64,000 nt of DNA. Origin: Ephemerocybe angulata. Lineage: Eukaryota > Basidiomycota > Agaricomycetes > Agaricales > Psathyrellaceae. Every line of letters begins with the position of its first letter. Position 1 is the first letter of the stretch. This document shows, piece after piece, positions 34,045 through 44,879 of this stretch. Under the pieces are notes generated by a model, which was not told the DNA's origin, made no database searches, and saw nothing but the letters and a program-made list of their open reading frames with translations. The translations under genes and the position numbers were made by a program. The stretch is from positions 930,001-994,000 of the forward strand of contig JAACJK010000165.1 of assembly GCA_013368325.1 (NCBI GenBank), read 5' to 3'.

Positions 34045-35044
34045 AGAGCGACCCTGCGGGGGCTGATGGATTGATGGCGTCCCGGGAGTGTTCACGTTCA
34101 TACGCCGCCCCCACTCCTGTATCTCTTACCTTCGCATTCCTACGGCCCTATTGAACTTATATATGGTTTATATTTCTATGTCGCTTCATATTATACGCTC
34201 CTTATCGACTTCTTGTGTTTCTCAGTGTTTCAGGCCCTTCAAATTGCTACTATTCCCCCAACTCGGATGTTAACGACCCTGACCCTTAGCTTGAGCCAGC
34301 ATGGCCCTTCGTTACTCCCCGTCGCAACTGTCTCACAGACAGAGCAATGATACCTGGCCCATTCAATTAAAGCGTGCAGTTCGGACGGAAAGTATTAGCA
34401 CCTCGACTGCGGGGGGTCTTTTCAATCCAATGGATTCGAGTTAACAGCGAAGAGGTACGAAAGGCCATTGAATACATCTATCAATTCTATCATAGATCAC
34501 CGCCGAGGTATGGTAAGCGTAGCTGCGTCAGATTGGACGAGGAGGAGAAGTGGAGCTGATTGAATGTGGAAACCTGGCGGACGGAGCGTTGAAAAGCGAC
34601 CGAGGAAAATGGGGGGATGCCTGTCCTAGTAAATACAAGTGCGTGCACACATGTACTATGTACTCAGGGTACACGAGAGTAAAATCTAGGAAATTGGTCG
34701 AAGACAAGTCTCTATAATGGCGTGTGGAGCGAAGGAGGTGAGGGACGGCGAAGTTCAGCCCCCGGGCAAGGAGGGCAATGATGACTGACCGAGTAATACC
34801 CGATCGTGGGTCTAATCGAGGACTAGGCGTTAATTTTGCGGAGGTGGTGCGCTTTGACCACCATCATGAGCCAGACACTGGTATGCCCACGCCCCGCGTA
34901 CTTCAGAATGAAAGCGTACCCGTACTACACAGTTGCATATCGCCAAATGTGAGGCGCCTGGCACAGTGATTCAGGTGAGCACGAGAGTATAATCCATTAT
35001 GAAACCACGACATAAGCCTATCGTTATCGTACCACCCAATGTGC
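34045..35044. other. Intergenic, 1.0 kb
   Basis: This is the convergent 3' region between SSP-C1 and COG6. No ORF with a domain or signal peptide is seen. Confidence 0.5.
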
Positions 35045-37784
35045 TCACGAGGCTTTAGCGCTCGGCGCATTAGGCGCCGCCTTCGCGTTCCCTTCGCTGT
35101 CCTCAGCAGTATCATCCTCGCTTTCATCATCGTCGCTTTCCCCCTCCTCCTCCTCACTCCCATCTTCCTCCTCACTCTCGTCTTCCTCCTCATCTTCTTC
35201 ACTTTCCTCATCCTCCCCGTCCTCCTCTTCCTCACTACTCCCCTCCTCCTCAACACCAAACACCTGCCTAACCAAATCCCCCCTCCCCCACGGCCTCTCA
35301 CTCCCCACAACAACACTTCCCGCCTCATACCCGCCCTTCCTCTCCCCCCACCTCCCCCCAGCATCCCCTCTCACAACAGCACACACCTCCTCATACACCC
35401 GCGCCACCCTCCCCAGCGCCCTCTTATGCACCCGCTCCGCCATCCCCGCGCTCGCCAGCGGCGCAATCCGCGCACTCGACAGCACCGTAGGCGACGATAA
35501 GAAGAGCGAGAACTGGTGTAGGGCACGCAGGATAGCTGCGGGCGACGTCTCGGGGAAGTGGGATAGCGGCTCGGAGGTGTTTGGCGGGTGCTCGATGGTT
35601 TGGTAGACGCCGAGAAGGCCGGATTCGTCGAGGAGGGAGGTGGTGTGTTCTTCGATGAGCGCGGCGACGCGCATATCGAGGAGGGTTTTGATACCATCCT
35701 GCTTCTCCTGCGTGAAGGACGAGAAAGGTTCGAGGACGCTCTAGTAACATATCGACAAGAGTTAGCCTGATAGTACTCCTTATGGACGTGGGCGAGCAAC
35801 GAACCAGAATATATGTTAAGCAGTTCACGATCCACACACTCGCATCCCACCTCGGCCTGAGCTTCCCCTTCTCCTCTCCGCCCTTGATCACGCTTTCCAC
35901 CACAGGATCGATAGCGACATCCAGCACCTTCCCAAAGTCGCTCCCAAGCCCAGGCTTCTTCTTCTCCCCGGCTTTCGCGCGATCGGCATCGCTGGGGAGC
36001 GACATGAGGCGCTCCTGCTCCTCGTCCAGGACGGACGACTGGTACACGGACATGACCTCTTTGAGTACTTGGGCGTGGTCGAGGATGTACAGTGGCGGAG
36101 TGAGCGCTGGGTCGTCCAGATCCTAGTGAGAGTTAGCGAATGGTACGGGTGATGATGACGAGAGGACGCACAAGTCCAATTCTACTCAACGCCCGACTCT
36201 GCGCTTCGATGGATGCCTCAAACACCTTGTACGCCGCCTCGGTGAGCCTGCGTCCGAGTCAGCTAAGACGCGATAATGGAGACGTTGAATCGACGTACTC
36301 CTCAAGTCCCTTCGTCACCCCACTCTCCTCCCCGACCGTCCTCCGCATCGTGACCCAGTAAAACATCAACAAATTCGCGATCTTGTAGCTCACAATACTA
36401 CTCTCCTGGCTCTTCACAGTCTGGAGCACACGATTCTAGAACTCATGTCAGTTCCCCTACACTGGTTTGGATGCAGGAAAGACATACCTTCAGAGGACCC
36501 ACGAGCCCACCAACGCCAATATCCATGAGCTCACGGATCCATTCCTCCTCCTCCTCCTCTCCCGCTTCGGCCGTCGAGAACCGCCGTACACTCCCGACCA
36601 TCCTCCCCGCGCCCTCCTCACCCCTCCCAAACACCGCCCCCAAGAACTCGCGTTCCGCCGCGATAGCCTGGTGGACCCACGCGAGCATGTCGCCGACATA
36701 GCGTATCGGATCGTGCGCGTGCAGCTCGATGGGCCTCGGCAGGCCACCAGGCCCGCCCCGAGTCAGAGCGTGCAGGAACGAGGTGAGGAGGGCGTTCTGG
36801 CGTGTCGATGCGAGGATGGATAGCGCTTCTCTGCAGATCGTTCAGAGGGAATTCCCAGGAGGAAGTGAGAATACGCACGAGAGGAGCTCTGGACGACGTT
36901 TGAGTCTCTTTACGCCTTCCTGGATGGTGTCGTTCACCTCGAGAGACAGATCTTTCCCTGTGCGGCGGAACTCGTGCGTGAGGAAGCGAAGGATCTTGTC
37001 GTAGCCTGCTTCGAGCGCTGTGGAGGTGCTCTGCATGATGTCTAGCCTACGGGGGGATCAATATTGCGCTTTATGAAAAGAATCGACACGTACCCTGCGC
37101 GAGTAGGTCCCTCTTCGCCAGCCATGAGGACTCGACAATCCTCTCTAATCTTCTCGCACTTGTCCATCGCAGCAAAGAATGCGGCGCCTACCGGAACGTC
37201 CCTGGACGTTATCGCGTTCGTTTCGTCCTGCGACAGTGTGAAGGACGCCAGGAATAGGGTGATGATGGTGGATTTGGCTGATATCGACTGGCGTTCGTCC
37301 CTCAGAGTGCCCGCTCGTTCAAGAACCGTTTTGCTCGCGTCGTTCGTCGACCTGAGCTGCTCTTCTGCCTCTGCACATGCCATGTGCATCGCGGAGATGT
37401 GCGCTTGCAGTTCGGTGAGTTTCTGGTGTAAGCATCAGCATGGGTAAACGACAGCTATGGGGTTCGACGCACCTGATCGACCTCACCCAGCGCTTCGACA
37501 AACGTAGCGCTACTCTCCGCGAGCTTGTTCTCCATATCCCTCCTCAAGCTCCTACGTGCCTTCGCCGCATGTTCCCCAATCAGAGACTCATCCTCCCTGT
37601 CATTGCTGTCAGGCGTCCCGTAGAGCTCGGAGAGTGTGCCTAAAGCCTCCCGCGTTGCATAGTCATCGAAATTCGTACTCAGAACCTTATAGAGGCGTAG
37701 AGATATGGGATTCTTGGCCTGTGTTTGGGTCGACGGGGAGGTGGTCGATGGGGATGAGGAGGTGGTGGGTGTAAGGGAAGACAT
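35045..37784 (-). CDS. COG6: Conserved oligomeric Golgi complex subunit 6
   Basis: This is a multi-exon gene starting MSSLTPTTSSSPSTTS at 37784. The block NPISLRLYKVLSTNFDDYATREALGTLSELY is the conserved COG6 N-terminus. It is followed by helical segments such as SAKSTIITLFLASFTLSQDE, ALEAGYDKILRFLTHEFRR, QNALLTSFLHALTRGGPGG, PRPIELHAHDPIRYVGDMLAWVHQAIAAERE, NRVLQTVKSQESSIVSYKIANLLMFY and LDDPALTPPLYILDHAQVLKEVM. COG6 is part of the lobe B subcomplex that tethers vesicles for retrograde Golgi traffic. The C-terminus carries an unusual tail of about 60 residues made almost wholly of Glu, Asp and Ser, followed by an Ala/Pro end. COG6 is normally a single-copy core gene, so it anchors this otherwise accessory-rich region. 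Confidence 0.92.
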
Positions 37785-39127
37785 GTCGTGGGAGCTGATG
37801 ATGCTGGTTGACTGAGATAAGATTAGATCTTGAGATCGGATTGCCGACTGGCACAGGCGCCTAACTCAATTTCCGCTGTACGTGAACTGTACGCCCACTG
37901 GGGAAGCTAAACTGAGGGAAGGCCCTGGAGAGCAATATAAGGTGGGGAAATGGCATCATATATCCATAACAGAGAAACACGCACCTCGATATCGCCTTTT
38001 CAGCCCTACTGCCCAACTTGTGCCGCTCTAGGAAGCGCAGCCCCCTGTGGTGCGCCGACCTTACTGAGGAGAGCTCGAGATAATGTTAAGAATATATTAA
38101 TCGAAGGGATGAAAAGACGGGCTCCTGTTGAGAGCCTGTAGGGTTGCCAAATGTGCTTGGCGGGCTCGCTATTAATCAACGCATACGGGACTCAGTGTTT
38201 TGAAGACAGGAAAAGGCCTTCTCCAAACGCTCACTTTTGTCAGAGGCACAAGTTGTCCTCACTATGAGATCTCCCTCTGAGAGGTCTCTCCCTAGGTGGT
38301 TTCTCCTTAGGCGAGTTCCCCCTGCGTCGTAGGCGAGTTCTCCCTGCGCCAGGTCTGTCTTGACGAGATCGCCGTTCGGTTAAGTCGCGGTTATGCTATA
38401 AGGTGCAGTAGAAGTGGAATGATTTTGGGCGAGGGACATGAGGGAGGGAAGGAAGAGAGGCTGTCGGGAGACGCGTCGCGCTTCTAGCTTAAGTATATGG
38501 GCGCGTCAGCGCACGGGCCAGGCGCTTTCAAATTGAATGTCCGCCAATCTCCGAAGATGCCGGCCGTGTGGGCGCTTCTCGTGGTGGCCGCAAACGTTCG
38601 AGCCGCTTCCTCGTTATGTACACAGGACGGTGATGTTGGGCCATCACTACAGCTGGCGTACCTCCTTGCCAGAACGTCTCAACCAGCTCTCATACTCATA
38701 TGAGTCATCATTCGCTTACATTCAGGAACCTCAGATGGCCGATCGGCTGAAGACCCTTTACGAGAGCGCGAATCGGACAAGCGCTCTGTGACCGCAAGAA
38801 ATGAGTGGGTGTGCTCCTTCCCCGAGTTCCCAAATCTCCGAAGCCCTACTGGGTAGACTTCCTGCCCTTGTTCTCGGTGCCAAGGTGCTGCGAGTGGGAG
38901 ATTGGGAGGAGGTAAAGTGCGCGACCCATTTCGCGCTGGGTAACAAGGAACAGAAGCGATTCAAGCGAAGTAGGTAGGACATGTGTGCACGCATCTGAAT
39001 TAAAACATGTCAAAGCAAAAGAAGAGAAGCAAAGTAAGTGGGGTATGTGTGCATTTAGTACTTAGGACAGGCATTCCTCCATTATCTTCGCGGAGCACAT
39101 CAGTCGCTTTTCAAGACTCCTTCCACC
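37785..39127. other. Intergenic with short degenerate repeats
   Basis: Near 38280-38355 there are short repeated phrases (GGCGAGTTCYCCCTGCG twice, with related CTCCCT-type phrases). Elsewhere no coding signal is seen. Confidence 0.45.
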
Positions 39128-39767
39128 ATGAAGTCTTTCATTCTTGCTGCGTTTATCGGTTCCCTCATTCATCTGGTTCCTCTTCTCCTCCTCAGCAACA
39201 GCATCGCGCCTGCTCTTGCACTACCAGCTCTGGTCCAATCTGACACAGCTACCCGCCCAGCGTGCGACTACAATGAACGGGGGCCATTGATTCACCTCCG
39301 GAGGGAAGCAGCAGTCAAAGACTTCACGCGTCTCTATCTAATCGAACGGAACCCCAAGAAAGCTTTCGACAAGTGGATCCCAGGGTACGCATATCAATCA
39401 TTCTCATCCCACCTCCACCTTCAGCAGCAGCAGTCTCACCTTTACCGTGACCTCCCGTATACATAGCCGCTACACTCAGCAAAATCCCAATGTCCCTCCG
39501 GAGAACCAAGGCCGCGACGCCGCCATCAAGTACATAACGGAGCTGCAGTCCACCCCCGGCATGACCTACTGGAATATCTCCACCTTCGCTGGGAACGGAG
39601 ACCAAGGCGCCTTTGGGCTGTTCCATTTTAGGAGGCTTGTACCCGGGACGGAGACGGACTTTGCGATTATGGATCTGTTGAGGTTTACGGGGACGTGCTT
39701 CACCGACCATTGGGATGCCAAGAATCAGATCTTTGGGAATGAGACAAACCCGCTTGCGTATTTCTAA
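39128..39767 (+). CDS. Secreted SnoaL-like (NTF2-fold) protein
   Basis: Two exons (39128-39384, 39467-39767) give 185 residues. The N-terminus is a strong signal peptide (MKSFILAAFIGSLIHLVPLL onwards, ending around PALALPALV). The rest matches the SnoaL-like/NTF2 fold: FTRLYLIERNPKKAFDKWIP, YTQQNPNVPPENQGRDAAIK, GDQGAFGLFHFRRL, TDFAIMDLLRFTG and CFTDHWDAKNQIFG. Secreted members of this family are common in fungi; some relatives are cyclases or isomerases, but the reaction here is unknown. It lies between the SSP-C paralogues. Confidence 0.82.
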
Positions 39768-39978
39768 ACAGCGAAGAGGCACAAGGTTGGGTGGGGTTGG
39801 CGCTGAGATAAGAATGGGGTTTATGATTGTGGTATGGACATGTGTATCCGGCAAATGTGATAGTAAATAGAAGAGCAAACGTATAGCGAGGCTAAGGAGA
39901 ATTGGAATACGATGACCAAAACGAAACGGGCAACTTCATGAGTAACAGATCAGGTAGCTCGGTTGGTTGGAGCAATGG

Positions 39979-40792
39979 TCAGTCATGGCGTTCGGGACTG
40001 TAGATTCCAATGGTTTTACGCCTAGACGGCTTTTCCTTTTTCGGACGAGGCAACTCCGAAATGCTTTTGCGCTTAGACGGCTTCTCCTTTTTCGGACGAG
40101 GCAACTCCGGCTCAGGGACGTCAGGACCGACTCCGACCCAACTCGGATGATGGGGATTCTTGGGATCCAAGTCGATCAAGTCGTGGTCCAAGTCGTGAAG
40201 GAAGTTCACCCGGCAGCATACCGCCTGCTTCCCCGTCGTCTGAAAGGCAAAGTGTCAGGGTACAAGGGTTGGAAAATGTGTGATTTAGCTACGCACCTTC
40301 GTTAAAGTTTCGTGATCGCACCTTTCGCAGACGTGTTTTCCATTTTGGATGGTGGATTCGTGGATGATCTTCGCTTTTTCGCAAGTTGCCTCATTTCCCC
40401 TAGGCTTAAAGATAGAAGGTGAATTAGCATAATATCTGGGTAGGGTGCTATGCAGTGGCAACGTACTATCTCGTTCCAGCCCCCTTTGCACACCTTGCAG
40501 TTGTACTTGAAGGCACGCCTTTCCAAGCGATCGCTAAGCTCGTCGATGAGCTCGCGAGTCGAAATGCCGGAGAGTATATCGCGAGCATTGAGGCTGGTGA
40601 ATCCGGGCTCACGAACACTGAGCTCGTCGACGAAGTCCCGGCCCTCGAACGTGTGCTACATAACTCATGTCAGTCGAACGTCGATCTGTGGGGGAATAAA
40701 GAACTACGCACGTCGCCGACGGAGTGGGCATTCGCAAGCGATCTCAGGGAGAGTACGAGAGGAATAAGGCTGAGGATGGGTCCAACACGCAT
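39979..40792 (-). CDS. Small secreted protein with two C-x2-C-x14-C units and a basic tail (SSP-C2)
   Basis: Four exons encode about 212 residues. Signal peptide MRVGPILSLIPLVLSLRSLA, the acidic RE/RD-rich region and the LERR site match SSP-C1 nearly residue for residue. Two repeats follow with C-x2-C-x14-C spacing (CKVCKGGWNEIPRGNEATC and CERCDHETLTKTTGKQAVC), again split by an intron at the same point. Unlike SSP-C1, the last exon continues for about 75 residues into an Asp/Pro-rich stretch and a twice-repeated basic phrase ELPRPKKEKPS[KR]RK. It is a diverged inverted paralogue with a gained tail. Function unknown. Confidence 0.78.
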
Positions 40793-43105
40793 GGTAGATA
40801 GTGTGAGTTGGGCTTGAAGGTTAAAAAATAGGACTCAACGTAGGTAAGAGGAGTCTGCTCCGGATGTCTGCGGGGTGGCGAAATAACATTGCCGTGGGTA
40901 CTATTTTGACAGCTCATACAGCCCCTGATGGATCATCCGTCGTTGAGCCCACGTATCAACTGATTAATGCAATTGACATGTAGGCTCTGTTGGCCGCGAT
41001 TGAAAATAGTTGGAAATGGAACAAACACATCAAAACGGGCTTCTGGTGCGCCCTCTCCCGTTTTTCTGTAATTGTTACCAGATTTTATAGGTAAATTCAG
41101 GCCTATTATACCATACCTTTCGAATGGTACCATTTTCATGGTAATTGGCCAATGGAAGCTCCTCCGATGTCCAAGTCTTTGGAGCAACTTCCCGGTGATC
41201 ATCGTACAGCCGGAGAGCATATCAGATCCCACATTGGCCCTTCTACATGAGCCGACCTTGGAATCAACACACACACATGAGCCCTTCTGACTCCTTCTGA
41301 TCGGCAGTTGAGGCCTCACGTATGGACTCGTATGGACCGGTACGTATGGGCATTGGGCATGCGGGGTCAAAGCCGGCGGAAGGGCTCGCTCCACATGTGT
41401 GCGTGTGGGCGGCTATTTCTGCTATCTCCTGAGGAGCGTTGCTTCAAATCCCCTCCTTGCCCCTTTCGATCCCGTGTGTGTTTCAGCCATATGCATGTTG
41501 CCGTCGTCCCCTACCTGGAGGTTAGAGCGTCCCTCTTTTCGCAAGGCCAGTTCTGGTTTGAATTTGGAAAGCACTCTAGCTCTAGTACACGCTGTATCTA
41601 CGTGCAATGATTTTGGAGGTCGCTGCAACTTCTAAGTTGAGATTGGGCGGCTTATCTTCCGCCATGGTTATCAGAGGAGACTCGGGTTGGAACCACATTC
41701 GCTGCCTTCTAGTCTCCAAATAGCTCAAAGGAACGCGCAAGTGGGTCACCTAGAGGTAAGCGATACCATGCATTCTCAATCTATTAAACTTACGGTTATT
41801 ACAGAATTCCTTTGTTTAGCTCCTCCTCCCATCCCACCTCCCCCAGAGCGTGTTCAAGTCTTCGAAACGCGTTCCTTTTGTTTTCACTGCGTGTTTTCGA
41901 GTCTTCGAAACACGCAGAGGTTCTAGAAACGCTGAGTCTCGTGGATGCGGAGGAGCGATGGAACGATGGCTGGAAGGTGACCTAGTCGGTAGGATAGACG
42001 AAACGAAACAGATTGAATCTAAAGAAACACAGACAGAAAGAGAGAAACGAGAAATGAGTATCAATACGCGGGATCTCGGGGGTGAACGTGGCAACGAGAA
42101 GAGAAGAACTACGTTAAGTGTTCGTTCTTTTACAGGTAAATTGGGTGCTACGGAAAGAGTCGGTACGGTGCGTCCCTAAACTCAGCCATGGTCCGAATGA
42201 AGTTGACGATCAGTCGAGGGTACCGAGGGTGCGGATGGCGGCAGCCGGCGCCGCGACATTGTAGCGCGGAAATATAGGCGCGGCAAGCGGCGTGCACGGG
42301 CCAGCCGGCAGTGCGTGAGGACACTTTCATTTTAACCCAGTGGATGGCTTGTATTCTGCTTGAAAGAGTAGTTTATAGAAGCGATGATCCCGACCTCCTC
42401 AAGGCTCGAGCGCTAAACTTGGCGCCCACACAAGCATCAGTCGTAATGCAGTCATTTCCCATGGCCAACAGTCTGGCAGGGTGACGTAAAGGAAGCGAGG
42501 TCAGATTGCCGGGCGCCATACGCTCTTATACCTTATACGCTCCAATCAGATCCGTGAAACAGTTCCATCCATGATCCCTCTTGCATCCTTCCTGCCGAAT
42601 TCTTGGGATTTTCTCTGGTCCTCCCGGACCGCTTGAACTTGAACTGGCCGTATAACCATACGCCCAACGACTATCTCGACCTCGCCTTTCCCAAACGCCA
42701 GTTACAACAGTTTACAACCTTCTCGCGGCGAAGGCAACAACGCGGATGGATGATGGACTATGATGGAACGCATCCCGACCAATCGCTCGTATCACCTCAC
42801 TTCCAACTCGGAACCAGGGTCGGGATGATTTAGAACGCACAGATATACCACCCATGCTGGTGGTGGTTCCCCAAGTGCCCGGTGCATCGCCCACATCGTA
42901 TGTCTCATCCATCCATCCACCTGCCCTCTCCCCCATCGCACCATCCAATCTCTAACAAGTCTCCTTCCTCGTTCTCTAGATCTATAGGCTGGTCCTACAT
43001 CCTCACCTGCACAACACAACTCCACCTCCCACCCGAGGTAAGCCATCATCGAACACTCCCCACAACGTCAAAGCTAACAGTGTCCGTCATAGTACACCTT
43101 CAAGA
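40793..43105. other. Intergenic, 2.3 kb
   Basis: No gene is recognised. An imperfect inverted repeat built on TCTTCGAAACRCG-type sequence lies near 41855-41930. The promoter of the next gene is within the last 300 bp; no clean TATA is seen. Confidence 0.45.
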
Positions 43106-43557
43106 ATGCGTTTCACTACGACCCTCACGCTCTTCAGCGCCGTCATCCTCAGCGGCTCCAGCGTCCTCGCCGCCCCCATTCCCGTACGTCCCACTACATA
43201 CACCTCTAAACATCCCTCTCACTTCACAACCCAATCCATTCTGAACTTCAGGCGACCTCCATTGAGCTCACCTCCCTCGACGCCCGAGACCTCTCCTACG
43301 AGCCCACTGTAGACACCCGCGCTTTCGAGGCGGCTGCCTCCCCATACCGGCGCGAACTCGACTTCGAGCTCGTGGAGCGTGGCAGTCTGCGCGACGCGCT
43401 CGAGAAGATGAAAGGCCATTTCTTCGGCGGGGGCAAGGACGATGGGGGTAAACACGGTGCGGCCATCTCCCCCAACGCCGTGATTCCTGAGGGACGCGAA
43501 TTCGAGGACTCGGAGGAACTCCTGGAGCGTGGGCGGGGGCCGTGGGGTAGGGGTTAA
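43106..43557 (+). CDS. Secreted peptide precursor, single-unit form (SPR-A)
   Basis: Two exons (43106-43183, 43252-43557) encode 127 residues. Exon 1 is the signal peptide MRFTTTLTLFSAVILSGSSV and a few residues ending APIP. Exon 2 begins ATSIELTSLDARDLSYEPTV, nearly the same as the four-unit gene at the right edge. It then has RRELDFELVERGSLRDALEK followed by a Gly/Lys-rich stretch, and a tail EELLERGRGPWGRG. The RR pair is a likely Kex2 cleavage site. It has one repeat unit against about four in SPR-B. It is convergent with the secreted protein at 43835-44430. Function unknown. Confidence 0.78.
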
Positions 43558-43834
43558 TAGATAACGCTGGTGGTATGTAGAAAAAAAATGAAATGATATG
43601 CTTATAATCTCTCTATATTCCTCGAGCCTCCATGCCCCAGATCGCGTACGTTGGCAAAGTGTTTGGGCCTCGGGGTTCACTGAGAATGGCCACCGTCTCC
43701 GCACCAACCAGTAGACGAGCCAAGATAGTCCGTAAAATGGTATAAGGAGAACTTACAAGCCCGTAGGAGTACGTCAGTCCAATGATCTCGATTCTCCGTT
43801 GCACATGCAACGGTACATACCCCCACATCTCCCC

Positions 43835-44430
43835 TCACTTGTATTCGCCAATTCGCGAAACAAGGGGCTCCGGTTGGCAAGTAACAGAACGCACGTTCCA
43901 ATCCGTCCCTGAGAACGCGCCAGGCAGCCTCGCTTTCCCGGCCCAGCTCGTCATAACTGCCGCCGTCTCTTCGGCCGTCGAGTTGACCGCACTGATGATC
44001 TCCGTCACAGTGTATTCGCCCTTCCACCAGCTTGGCCCTTCTACCGTGGTAATGCTACCTGACTGAAAGAGTTACATTGGGGTTGTGCTCGGAGTGGAAG
44101 CTAGAGATGGACGTACGTTGATCATCCCAGAATGCGATCCAAACGCGAGCGTCCTCCCAATGACTGTTCCACGACGTTAATATGCAATCTCGGTACGAAG
44201 ATGTGTTCCAGACGCGCACCACCATTAAGCTCAATGCTAGTCGGGACCTTGCTGGGCCTCCGAACAGGTTTGACGACAAGGGTACATGTCACGACCGTCT
44301 CATATATGGCAACAGGGTCGATCTTGTGGACCCTCTGGCGGGGTAAGAGTTGGGGCGCGTCGTGCTGAAGTGGGACTGCGAGCGAGAGTGGGAGGATTGT
44401 AGCGAGGAGTAGACTGAGATTAACGCGCAT
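43835..44430 (-). CDS. Small secreted protein, convergent partner (SPC-A)
   Basis: Three exons (44430-44223, 44163-44117, 44062-43835) encode 160 residues. The signal peptide is MRVNLSLLLATILPLSLAVP. A possible processing site LLPRQR follows, then VYETVV-like and CTLVVKPVRRPSK segments, SGSITTVEGPSWWKGEYTVT and AWAGKARLPGAFSGTDWN-like C-terminal sequence ending SVTC plus a 13-residue extension. Two cysteines could form one disulphide. No domain is recognised. The exon structure is identical to that of SPC-B at 62740-63297, which lacks the extension because its TGC is followed directly by TGA. Confidence 0.78.
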
Positions 44431-44879
44431 GGATGAGGAGGGCGACTCGAGAGAGGACCATGAGGTGGTGGTACCGGTGGAAGTGATGGATCCTATGGGC
44501 GCTGGCCGCAGGCGGCTTGTGCATCATGGCCGGAAGCGGAATCTGTTTCCCATCCGTAACCGCTTTCCCTCGAGACTGCGACGATCATGAGCCTAGTATC
44601 AGGTCGCTGTTTCTCGTACAATATAACAGGCATTGTTGTGTGCACCAGAAGGGGGTTGTAAGGTGTACGCGGTCCTGGATTCGATTCACGCAGGACGCTA
44701 ACTTACTTTCTTTTCTTTCAAAACTTGATACTACATCCTGGGAAGAGAATATAACGCCTACTGAGGTGTGTAGGTATATAAATACGGAGGCGACAACTGA
44801 TACCCCTTCCGCTACAGGGCCCCCATACACTAGGTACAGCTGTATCCTAGATAAAGACGGTTCAGTCCATTCAGATACC
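44431..44879. other. Intergenic
   Basis: The first 60 bp upstream of SPC-A are clearly similar to the sequence upstream of SPC-B, so the duplication includes the proximal promoter. The rest has no gene. Confidence 0.5.

Noticed and set aside
34903..35500. Plus- and minus-strand frames rich in Arg, Pro or Leu
   Set aside because: They are shadows of the polyacidic COG6 tail in other frames.
38280..38355. CRISPR-like or regulatory repeat array
   Set aside because: Only two or three short imperfect copies with no regular spacing, in a eukaryotic genome.
39955..40030. tRNA-like D-arm (GGTAGCTCGGTTGGTTGGAGC)
   Set aside because: No anticodon stem pairs and no GGTTCGAATCC-type B box follows at the right distance, so it is not a tRNA. 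A tRNA-derived fragment is possible but unsupported.
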